11,590 nt of DNA, taken from contig JAGRCC010000756.1 in NCBI GenBank assembly GCA_020433785.1, positions 1 through 11,590 of the forward strand. The letters run 5' to 3'. Position 1 is the stretch's first letter. Every line of letters begins with the position of its first letter. Both the position numbers and the translations under genes were made by a program. This DNA comes from Anaerolineae bacterium. GTDB lineage: Bacteria > Chloroflexota > Anaerolineae > 4572-78 > J111. The notes under the pieces are model-generated. The model was not told where the DNA came from and did no database searches. It saw only the letters and a list, made by a program, of their open reading frames with translations. Positions 1-6,079 of the stretch are shown in pieces.

Positions 1-1
1 T

Positions 2-964
2 ACCCTGGGAACTATCTCATTTATTCTGGCGGTCATTTGGGGGCGTCCGTTGATTAACGTCTTACGCGAATGGAAGATTGGCAAATCGATCCGCATTGAA
101 GGGCCAAGCAGTCATCAGGTCAAAACCGGTACACCCACCATGGGCGGGCTAATGATCCTAATCCCGGTTTTGGTCATAACCAGTGTCCTGAATGTGGCCA
201 ATCTAATGGGCTTCACCTTAATTGGGCGCTCGGTGTTGGTGCCGATGGGGGTGATGGTGGCCTTTGGTACTTTGGGAGCTATCGATGATTTGATTGGGGT
301 CCGGGTCATTCCAACCGGATTAGTGGGGCGCCATAAGTTGTTGTGGCAGATTCTTTTCGCTCTGGTTACTGCCCTCTTCCTTCATTTTGCCCTTGATCTA
401 ACCAGTATCGCCATTCCGGGTGTGGCCGACAAAATCGATATTGGCCTGTTCTATATTCCGGTGGCGATGTTTATTATCGTCGGCACGTCGAACGCGGTGA
501 ATTTGACCGATGGCCTGGACGGCCTGGCCGGGAGTATCGCGGCGGTGGCGTTTACAGCCTATGGCGTTATTGCTTTTTTGCAGGGCCAAACCTGGCTGGT
601 GGCATTCGATTTTACGGTAGTGGGGGCGGTGCTGGCCTTTCTATGGTACAACGCTCACCCGGCCGAACTGTTTATGGGCGATACCGGCTCTTTAGCCATA
701 GGAGCCACGCTGGCCGTGGTAGCCTTGATGACCGGGCAGTGGCTGTTGCTGCCGGTAGTGGGTTTTGTGTTTATGGCCGAAGCGGTCTCGGTGATTTTAC
801 AAGTCGGTTATTTTAAGCTCACCGGTGGCAAACGCCTGTTTAAGATGAGTCCGCTGCACCATCACTTTGAACTACTTGGTTGGTCTGAAACGCATGTCAC
901 CCAGCGTTTCTGGTTGATTGGCATTCTGACCGCCATGTTAGGTATCGCTCTAGCCCTTATTTGA
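2..964 (+). CDS. mraY: Phospho-N-acetylmuramoyl-pentapeptide transferase MraY, 5'-truncated by window edge
   Basis: Integral membrane enzyme that transfers phospho-MurNAc-pentapeptide from the UDP-precursor to undecaprenyl phosphate, giving lipid I. The frame is open from base 2, and the first codons already read as the first membrane helix of MraY, so the true start lies just upstream; a TTG at 50 is internal. Counting from the first visible codon (320 residues seen), the family motifs are in order: PTMGG near 45-49, the aspartate pair (AIDDLIG) at 95-96, NLTDGLDGL at 167-175, GDTGS at 226-230 and the HHH box in SPLHHHFELLGW at 286-288. Many hydrophobic segments lie between them. Family length is about 320-360 aa, so only a short N-terminal piece is missing. 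It is followed after 62 nt by a small ORF and then murD, as expected for a dcw cluster. Identification is secure. Confidence 0.97.
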   Translation, partial: TLGTISFILAVIWGRPLINVLREWKIGKSIRIEGPSSHQVKTGTPTMGGLMILIPVLVITSVLNVANLMGFTLIGRSVLVPMGVMVAFGTLGAIDDLIGVRVIPTGLVGRHKLLWQILFALVTALFLHFALDLTSIAIPGVADKIDIGLFYIPVAMFIIVGTSNAVNLTDGLDGLAGSIAAVAFTAYGVIAFLQGQTWLVAFDFTVVGAVLAFLWYNAHPAELFMGDTGSLAIGATLAVVALMTGQWLLLPVVGFVFMAEAVSVILQVGYFKLTGGKRLFKMSPLHHHFELLGWSETHVTQRFWLIGILTAMLGIALALI

Positions 965-1011
965 GCGAAGCCAAGAATAATTAGAAAATGTCCAATTATG
1001 TCTATTCTAAT

Positions 1012-1017
1012 GAGGAG
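1012..1017 (+). promoter_or_regulatory. Ribosome binding site that fixes the start of the 94-aa ORF
   Basis: GAGGAG lies 9 nt before the ATG at 1027. The in-frame upstream ATG at 988 has no comparable purine block, so this site supports 1027 as the start. A 7-bp inverted repeat (ATTAGAA at 980-986, TTCTAAT at 1005-1011) ends directly against the site and could affect its access; that effect is inferred. Confidence 0.65.
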
Positions 1018-1026
1018 ATTGCAACA

Positions 1027-1311
1027 ATGAAACACGCTCAAGTTCAAACCTTAAACCATCGACCCCGAGTGTATCCGGAATTGGTCAAACCCACCGTTGT
1101 AACCGAACAAGACGCGGCCTACCACGCCGCGCTGGAGCTGGTGGCGCGCATCGACGATGACCTCAGCCGAGGGATTCGCCACTATCGCACCAAAGCCGGA
1201 CAACTGCTGACCACCCTCGATGAAGTCATTCGCGCTATTCTGGCCGACGATCTGCTGGTTCCGGAGCGGCAGGAAAGTGAACTGTTGTGGACTCAGGAAT
1301 TGGCTGCCTGA
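1027..1311 (+). CDS. Small hypothetical protein (94 aa) between mraY and murD
   Basis: I do not recognise this gene. I place the start at ATG 1027, behind a good Shine-Dalgarno (GAGGAG), rather than the in-frame ATG at 988, which lacks one. The product is soluble and net acidic, with no signal peptide or membrane segment. The first 25 residues look unstructured (HRPRVYPELVKPTVV). Residues 26-94 are rich in A, L, D, E and R with helix-like spacing, including YHAALELVARIDDDLSRGI and TTLDEVIRAILADDLL. There are no cysteines and no metal or nucleotide motifs. It sits in the same direction in a single-pathway operon, which argues that it is expressed, but its role in wall synthesis is unknown. Its composition and codon use resemble the neighbouring mur genes, so I think it is a real gene. 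Confidence 0.7.
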   Translation: MKHAQVQTLNHRPRVYPELVKPTVVTEQDAAYHAALELVARIDDDLSRGIRHYRTKAGQLLTTLDEVIRAILADDLLVPERQESELLWTQELAA

Positions 1312-1348
1312 ATAGTCGAACGGTGTGACTTAAGACATTTTCGATTTT

Positions 1349-1415
1349 CCGGCGTGGTACGTAGAGCGTAGCATACGGCGTCGCTGTGGATTACGCTCTG
1401 CGTGTCACAGCCTGG
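1349..1415. repeat. Long imperfect palindrome (hairpin) between the 94-aa ORF and murD
   Basis: Bases 1354-1370 pair with 1392-1408 as a continuous 17-bp stem: 14 Watson-Crick pairs and three G-U wobbles (1362/1400, 1358/1404, 1357/1405). The stem extends outward by three pairs (1351-1353 with 1410-1412) after a bulged A at 1409, and by two more (1349-1350 with 1414-1415) after a bulged T at 1413. The loop is about 21 nt (1371-1391). No T-run follows, so it is not a standard terminator. It could be a dispersed palindromic repeat, an mRNA processing or stabilising structure, or a control element for murD; nothing here decides between them. Confidence 0.75.
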
Positions 1416-1450
1416 TGAGGTAGAGAGTGATGAACCAATGGTGATGGCTT

Positions 1451-2911
1451 ATGGTAGATGTTAAGATGCTGTCGGGGTTGCGCATCCTGGTAATGGGGCT
1501 GGCCCGCGAAGGGATCGCCCTGGCCAGTTTTCTGAGCAGCCACAACTTAACCGTGACCGGCACCGATCTTCGAACCGAAGCAGCGATGGGCCAAGCCCTG
1601 GCGCCCTTGCAAGCGTTGGGCCTGCCATTGGTGCTGGGCGAGCATCCCTTGTCCCTCCTCGATGAGACCGATCTACTGTTTGTGAGTCCCGGGGTGCCGC
1701 TTGAGGTCGATTTCGTGCAGCAAGCGGTCGCCCGTAAAATTCCGCTGTGTACCGAAAGTAAACTATTTTGCTATTTGTGCCCGGCCCCGATTGTGGCCAT
1801 TACCGGCTCGAGCGGCAAAACCACTACCACCACTTTGGTCGGCAAGATCATGGAGGCGGCGGGTCGCAAGACGTGGGTAGGGGGCAATATTGGCCGCCCG
1901 CTCATCGACGAGGTTGACCGGATTGAGCCGGAGGATATTGTGGTGATGGAGTTGAGCAGTTTTCAATTGGAATATTTCCACGGACAGCTCAACCAGGAGG
2001 TTGATGTGGCGACGCTGCCAACCCCCGATCCCGAGGGCCTGGCCAGCCTGCTGGGCAATTTTAGCCCGCCGATCAGCGCTATTCTCAATATCACCCCTAA
2101 CCATCTGGATCGACACCCCACCATGAAGCATTATGTCCGGGCCAAACGCGCCATCATCAATTATCAGGATAAATCAGGCGTGCTCATTATGAATTTGGAC
2201 AATGACATGACCCGGGCTATCGGCAATCAGTTTGGTCCAAACGTGCGCTGGTTTAGCCTGGAAGCGCAGTCGCCGAATGGGGCGGGCCTGGTGAATGATG
2301 ATTTGGTGCTGTTTAATCAAGATCTCACCTTTCAACGCTTGGCCTCCAAACAAGCCATCAAACTTCGGGGGTCGCACAACTTGGCCAATATACTGGCGGC
2401 TTGTTTGCTGGCTCGCGAGGCCGGTGCGCCGGTTGACGCCATGCAAGGCGTTATCACTGGCTTCACGGGGGTTGAGCATCGCTTAGAACTGATTCGGGAA
2501 TATCAGCAGGCCGCCTATTACAACGACAGCATCTCGACCAGCCCGGAGCGGCTGCTGGCGGCGCTTCATTCGTTTAGCGAACCGATCATTTTATTGGCCG
2601 GCGGTCGTGATAAACATTTGCCCTGGGAGGAAGCCGCCTGGTTGATTTTACACAAAACTCGCGACGTCATTCTGTTTGGCGAGTCCGCCGACTTGATCGC
2701 CGAATTTATCGAAGCCACGCGCAGCCACGTGCCGTCAACTAAAACCGTCGTCCATCGCGTCGCCGATCTGGCTGAGGCGGTAACCCTGGCTGCTCAATTG
2801 GCCGAACCCGGCAATGTGGTCCTACTCTCACCCGGCTGCGCCAGCTACGATATGTTCAACGATTTCGTCGAACGCGGCCGTCGATTTAAGGATTTGGTAA
2901 ATCAGTTGTGA
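1451..2911 (+). CDS. murD: UDP-N-acetylmuramoylalanine--D-glutamate ligase MurD
   Basis: Cytoplasmic ATP-dependent ligase that adds D-glutamate to UDP-MurNAc-L-Ala. The Mur ligase architecture is complete: N-terminal Rossmann-like domain (RILVMGLAREG, 11-21), P-loop GSSGKTTTTT at 119-128, ELSSFQLE at 167-174, NITPNHLDRH at 213-222, the lysine expected to be carbamylated at about K232 (YVRAKRAI), NDSISTSPERL at 358-368, LLAGGRDK at 381-388, and the C-terminal box LSPGCASYDMF at 459-469. At 486 aa it is longer than the usual 440-460, mainly because of about 25 extra residues at roughly 180-206. The start is uncertain: ATG 1451 and the in-frame ATG 1466 both lack a clear Shine-Dalgarno, while the obvious purine block (GTGAGG, 1415-1420) is better placed for an out-of-frame ATG at 1430. 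Function is secure; start moderately so. Confidence 0.96.
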   Translation: MVDVKMLSGLRILVMGLAREGIALASFLSSHNLTVTGTDLRTEAAMGQALAPLQALGLPLVLGEHPLSLLDETDLLFVSPGVPLEVDFVQQAVARKIPLCTESKLFCYLCPAPIVAITGSSGKTTTTTLVGKIMEAAGRKTWVGGNIGRPLIDEVDRIEPEDIVVMELSSFQLEYFHGQLNQEVDVATLPTPDPEGLASLLGNFSPPISAILNITPNHLDRHPTMKHYVRAKRAIINYQDKSGVLIMNLDNDMTRAIGNQFGPNVRWFSLEAQSPNGAGLVNDDLVLFNQDLTFQRLASKQAIKLRGSHNLANILAACLLAREAGAPVDAMQGVITGFTGVEHRLELIREYQQAAYYNDSISTSPERLLAALHSFSEPIILLAGGRDKHLPWEEAAWLILHKTRDVILFGESADLIAEFIEATRSHVPSTKTVVHRVADLAEAVTLAAQLAEPGNVVLLSPGCASYDMFNDFVERGRRFKDLVNQL

Positions 2912-2913
2912 GG

Positions 2914-2941
2914 AGTCGGTAGTCGGTAGTCGGTCGTTGGT
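2914..2941. repeat. Heptanucleotide tandem repeat AGTCGGT after murD
   Basis: Three exact copies of AGTCGGT (2914-2920, 2921-2927, 2928-2934) are followed by one degenerate copy, CGTTGGT (2935-2941). The array begins two bases after the murD stop codon. Short 7-nt arrays of this sort are known from cyanobacterial genomes; the likeness is in type only, and no common origin is shown. Confidence 0.85.
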
Positions 2942-2956
2942 AAAAAGTAATTCAAT

Positions 2957-2998
2957 GTATTTCATATTTCTACATTCTACATTCTTAATTCTCAATTC
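2957..2998. repeat. Degenerate heptanucleotide array ending just before the ftsW start
   Basis: Six consecutive 7-nt units: GTATTTC, ATATTTC, TACATTC, TACATTC, TTAATTC, TCAATTC. All end in TTTC or ATTC. The array stops 6 nt before the ftsW ATG at 3005, so it fills the space where a Shine-Dalgarno would lie, and no GGAG-like sequence is present there. On the opposite strand the consensus is close to ATTRAGA, which resembles the purine-rich heptads after ddl (10509-10529). Confidence 0.75.
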
Positions 2999-3004
2999 TT
3001 AACT

Positions 3005-4219
3005 ATGACTTCAAATTCGGAAGAACTGCATCGAATAGATTATTTACTCGTCATCGCGGTGGTGACCTTATTGATTATTGGTCTAATGATGATTTACAGT
3101 GCGACCTTTGCCTTAGGTTATCAACTGTACCAACAGCCGACCTATTATTTTATCCGGCAGTTATTGTGGTTGGGTATTGGGGCGCTGGCGATGATTATTT
3201 GTACCCACATTGAATACCATACCTGGCAGCGCTACTCCGTGCTGATTATGGCGGGTAACATTCTGCTGTTGCTGGTGGTGTTAGCCATTGGCGACGAACG
3301 CTTTGGCGGGCAGCGCTGGCTTTTGAATGGATCGATCCAGCCGTCGGAGCTGAGTAAGTTAGCGATTGTGATCTACATTGCGGCCTGGTTGGCGTCAAAA
3401 GGGGACAAAATCAAGCAACTGAGCTACGGCCTGGTCCCCTTTGCAATTTTGTTGGGGTTGATCACCGGCTTAATCATCCTCCAGCAGCATTTGAGCACGG
3501 CCCTGCTTATTGCGGCCACGGCGATGTCCATGTTTTTTATCGCCGGGGGTAATTTATTGCAGATTGTGGTTAGCTGCCTCTTAGGCAGCGTGACCCTCTA
3601 TTTTTTGATTATTCGTTCATCTTACCGGCTGGTTCGCATTGCCGCTTTTCTCGATCCGTTGAGCAGCGATCCGCTGGGAGATGGCTACCAGATTAGACAG
3701 ATTTTGATTGCGCTGGGGTCGGGCGGCATTACCGGCCTGGGGTTGGGCGCCAGCCGGCAAAAATTTGGTTACATTCCCGCCTCCCACACCGATGGGATTT
3801 TTGCCATATTGGGCGAAGAATTGGGCTTAATTGGCTGTCTAGTGGTGATTGCTTTATTTGCTTTTGTGGCCTATCGTGGCTTTCGCATTGCCCTGGCCGC
3901 GAATGACGCCTTTGGCACCATTTTGGCCTCCGGGATCACATGCAGCCTGGTTTTTCAGACGTTGGTCAATATTGGGGTCGTAACGGCCAGTGTGCCGTTT
4001 ACCGGCGTTCCGCTGCCGTTGATTAGCTTCGGAGGCTCGTCGTTGGTGGTCACGATGGCCAGTTTGGGGTTGCTGCTGGCCATTTCTCGGCGGACGATGC
4101 CGGCCAGCCGCGAAGAAAAAGAGGAAGAGCGTGAGGCTAATGATCTCAGGCGGCGGAACCGGCGGGCACGTGTACCCCGCGCTGGCCGTAGTTCAAAGCC
4201 TAATCCGGCTGTGCGCTGA
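3005..4219 (+). CDS. ftsW: Septal peptidoglycan glycosyltransferase FtsW (SEDS family)
   Basis: Polytopic membrane glycosyltransferase that polymerises lipid II at the division site together with a class B penicillin-binding protein. Visible SEDS features are a cytoplasmic N-terminus followed by a first helix at about 13-34, RWLLNG with QPSELSKLA at 104-120, HTDGIFAILGEELGLIG at 261-277 containing the probable catalytic Asp 263, and GVPLPLISFGGSSL at 334-347. The usual QPDLGT segment reads LQQHLSTA (159-166), so the conserved Asp is His. The core ends near SRRTMP (361-366). After that come a charged EEKEEERE stretch and an Arg-rich tail to residue 404. About the last 29 residues are read from DNA that also encodes the murG 5' end. 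I chose FtsW over RodA from the location between murD and murG. The start ATG has no Shine-Dalgarno and is preceded by heptad repeats. Confidence 0.94.
   Translation: MTSNSEELHRIDYLLVIAVVTLLIIGLMMIYSATFALGYQLYQQPTYYFIRQLLWLGIGALAMIICTHIEYHTWQRYSVLIMAGNILLLLVVLAIGDERFGGQRWLLNGSIQPSELSKLAIVIYIAAWLASKGDKIKQLSYGLVPFAILLGLITGLIILQQHLSTALLIAATAMSMFFIAGGNLLQIVVSCLLGSVTLYFLIIRSSYRLVRIAAFLDPLSSDPLGDGYQIRQILIALGSGGITGLGLGASRQKFGYIPASHTDGIFAILGEELGLIGCLVVIALFAFVAYRGFRIALAANDAFGTILASGITCSLVFQTLVNIGVVTASVPFTGVPLPLISFGGSSLVVTMASLGLLLAISRRTMPASREEKEEEREANDLRRRNRRARVPRAGRSSKPNPAVR
4121..4127 (+). promoter_or_regulatory. Ribosome binding site for murG inside ftsW
   Basis: GAGGAAG within the ftsW coding sequence puts a GAGG core 6 nt before the GTG at 4131. 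It supports GTG 4131 as the murG start rather than the in-frame ATG at 4140, because the resulting MRLMISGGGTGGH N-terminus matches the family pattern. Confidence 0.65.
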
Positions 4220-5255
4220 GGCCAATATCCAGCCCAAGATTTTATGGGTGGGCAGTGTTGGCGGCTTGGAGCAGCAGTTGGTCGAGCGGGCCGGACTGGA
4301 GATCGAGTTGATCCCGGCCGGCGGGCTACGCGGCAAAAATCCGATCGCCGCCGCCCAAGGTTTGTGGGCGCTTATGAGGGGTTATCGCCGCAGCCGGCAA
4401 ATTATACGCTGGTTTGAACCCGATGCCCTGTTTGTGACCGGCGGGTATGTCTGCGTCCCGGTCACCATCGCGGCCCATCAGGCCGGTATTGCCAGCCTGA
4501 TCTATCTGCCGGATATCGAACCGGGGCTGGCGATCAAATTTCTGGCCCGCTTTGTTGACCGGGTGGCGGTGACTACCCCGGAGACGGTCAATTACTTTAA
4601 GCCGGGCCTGGCGGTAGTGACCGGTTATCCGGTTCGCCGCGATCTGGTGGACGCCCCAACGGCCGAGGCCAAGGCGGCGGCCCGGCAAACGTTGGGCCTG
4701 GTCGAAGACCTGCCGGTCCTGCTGGTTTTCGGCGGCAGTCAAGGCGCCCGAAGTATCAATCGGGCCTTAACAACTGAGATCGAGCGCTATCTGGCCATTG
4801 CTCAGGTAGTGCATATCAGCGGTAAACTCGACGCCGATGAGGTGTTGGCCCGGCGGGCCGGACTCGCCCCGGAGCAGCAGGCACGCTATCACGTGTCGGC
4901 CTATCTCCACGAGGAGATGCCCTCGGCCCTGCTGGCGGCTGATTTAGTGATCTCACGGGCCGGAGCCAGTGTGCTGGGCGAGTTCCCGGCAGCCGGCCTC
5001 CCGGCGATTTTAGTACCGTACCCGTATGCGGGCACGCATCAAGCGCTTAACGCCCATTATCTGGCCCGTCACGGAGCCGCGGTCGTTATTGAGGATGCTA
5101 ACTTGATCGATGAGTTAGGTCGTATAGCCATCGATCTATTAACCAACCAGGAGAAATTACACGCCATGAGCGAGGCTTGTCGCCGCCTGGCTAAACCGGA
5201 TGCCGCCGCGCATCTGGCACAGGAAATACTAGAGGTGAAACGCTATGGAAATTAA
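4131..5255 (+). CDS. murG: Undecaprenyl-PP-MurNAc-pentapeptide GlcNAc transferase MurG
   Basis: Membrane-associated GT-B glycosyltransferase that adds GlcNAc to lipid I, producing lipid II. The N-terminal glycine-rich loop SGGGTGGHVYPALAV spans 6-20, GGYVCVP 104-110, the second glycine loop FGGSQGARSIN 200-210, and the UDP-GlcNAc site ISRAGASVLGEFPAAGLPAI 274-293, with PYPYAGTHQALNA at 296-308. At 374 aa it is slightly longer than typical (about 355-365). The segment usually reading HEQN before the acceptor-site glycine is here IYLPDIEPGLAIK (124-136), a marked departure. The GTG start lies within ftsW (89-nt overlap), and the stop overlaps the next gene by 11 nt, so it is probably translationally coupled on both sides. 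Identification is secure. Confidence 0.96.
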   Translation: MRLMISGGGTGGHVYPALAVVQSLIRLCAEANIQPKILWVGSVGGLEQQLVERAGLEIELIPAGGLRGKNPIAAAQGLWALMRGYRRSRQIIRWFEPDALFVTGGYVCVPVTIAAHQAGIASLIYLPDIEPGLAIKFLARFVDRVAVTTPETVNYFKPGLAVVTGYPVRRDLVDAPTAEAKAAARQTLGLVEDLPVLLVFGGSQGARSINRALTTEIERYLAIAQVVHISGKLDADEVLARRAGLAPEQQARYHVSAYLHEEMPSALLAADLVISRAGASVLGEFPAAGLPAILVPYPYAGTHQALNAHYLARHGAAVVIEDANLIDELGRIAIDLLTNQEKLHAMSEACRRLAKPDAAAHLAQEILEVKRYGN

Positions 5256-6009
5256 CTGGACACTGCTATCCTATGTTTTGATTACCATATTCGCGATTGT
5301 GGGCTTTTACCGGGGGTGGTGGCGAGAAGCAATTATCTTTGTCTTTTTAGCCGTACTCATTTTTTTACTGTTGAACCCGGCTATTGCCCAACTAATTATC
5401 GAACAGGTCAATGGGATTATCGCCTTCATTTGGAACCTGATCCCGGCCGGTATTAGAACCACATTCAGTACCTGGCTTGATTCCGCCTTTGCCGTTAATA
5501 CCGGTGGCGGTCCCCCCCAAATCAATCCGACTGACGGGGCTACCTGGATTGTCATCCTTATTATTTTTATGGTCATTGCTATCCTGATTGGCCGTGGTTT
5601 TTTAGGGGCGAACTTGGCTCGAACCGGAGTCCGGTATGCGCCAACCTGTTTGGGCAGCATCTTTGGTGGGTTATTGGGGGCGTTGAACGGGCTGATCATC
5701 TTGAATCTGGTCAGAGAATATTTGGATGGCCGCAACCTACCCGGTGGCGCGCTACCGACGGATATCTCGCAGGCCAGCGGTAATATCGGCGTTAGCGCCT
5801 CATCCTTTGCTTTAAGAATATCCGATATTCCCCAATTTACGATTTTAGACAGTTTTATCCCGTGGATATTTGTTGGCGCGGGTGGGTTGTTGACCATCAT
5901 TTTGCTGCGGAATCGGATTAGGTTTGTTAAAAGTTCCCAGGGATTTCGAAGGATTGATCGGCTAAAGCCATATGGTTATAAAGAGATCGACGTCAAGGTC
6001 AAAGGGTAA
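5245..6009 (+). CDS. CvpA-like multi-pass membrane protein, first of a tandem paralogous pair
   Basis: Predicted membrane protein of 254 aa. Hydrophobic segments lie at about 6-22, 29-53, 100-120, 134-155 and 198-222, and the C-terminal tail is basic (RNRIRF...KPYGYKEIDVKVKG). The N-terminal GFYRGWWREA (20-29) resembles the GxxRGxxRE signature of the CvpA family, whose members are inner-membrane proteins; that resemblance is my only basis for a family name. Further landmarks are ATWIVILIIFMV (99-110), REYLDGRNLPGG (157-168) and DSFIPW (202-207), all shared with the next gene. The start ATG overlaps the murG stop by 11 nt and has a GAGGTG Shine-Dalgarno at 5232-5237. Position suggests a membrane role near lipid II synthesis or division; this is context only. 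Real gene: near certain. Family: moderate. Confidence 0.6.
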   Translation: MEINWTLLSYVLITIFAIVGFYRGWWREAIIFVFLAVLIFLLLNPAIAQLIIEQVNGIIAFIWNLIPAGIRTTFSTWLDSAFAVNTGGGPPQINPTDGATWIVILIIFMVIAILIGRGFLGANLARTGVRYAPTCLGSIFGGLLGALNGLIILNLVREYLDGRNLPGGALPTDISQASGNIGVSASSFALRISDIPQFTILDSFIPWIFVGAGGLLTIILLRNRIRFVKSSQGFRRIDRLKPYGYKEIDVKVKG

Positions 6010-6022
6010 AGGGTCCTTGACG
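5991..6022. repeat. Small inverted repeat around the stop of the first CvpA-like gene
   Basis: CGTCAAGG (5991-5998) and CCTTGACG (6015-6022) form a perfect 8-bp stem with a 16-nt loop that contains the TAA stop. No T-run follows, so it is unlikely to terminate transcription. It may be a small mRNA structure between the paralogues or may be chance. Confidence 0.4.
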
Positions 6023-6079
6023 CCGGCGTAACTTCTGGTCGATATCTGGGTCCAGACGAGTGACGCAAGAGGTTTAATC

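Noticed and set aside
988..1026. Upstream ATG extending the 94-aa ORF to 107 aa
   Set aside because: No Shine-Dalgarno before 988, whereas GAGGAG sits 9 nt before the ATG at 1027; the extra 13 residues are probably not translated.
2937..2968. Possible sigma-70 promoter before ftsW (TTGGTA with CATATT)
   Set aside because: The spacing is about 20 nt and the -10 match is poor; the A/T-rich stretch is explained by the heptad repeats.
2914..2998. CRISPR-like array
   Set aside because: Units are 7 nt and contiguous with no spacers; this is a simple tandem repeat.
4112..4134. Programmed -1 frameshift in ftsW at the A-run
   Set aside because: There is no canonical slippery heptamer in the right frame and no obvious downstream stimulator; an indel or a natural overlap is simpler.
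5307..5900. Minus-strand open frame of 197 codons opposite the first membrane protein gene
   Set aside because: It is antisense to a gene with a clear paralogue and a good start site; its composition looks like a reverse-strand shadow, with no family motif.
5991..6022. Rho-independent terminator after the first CvpA-like gene
   Set aside because: The stem is only 8 bp with a 16-nt loop and no following T-run, and the operon clearly continues.
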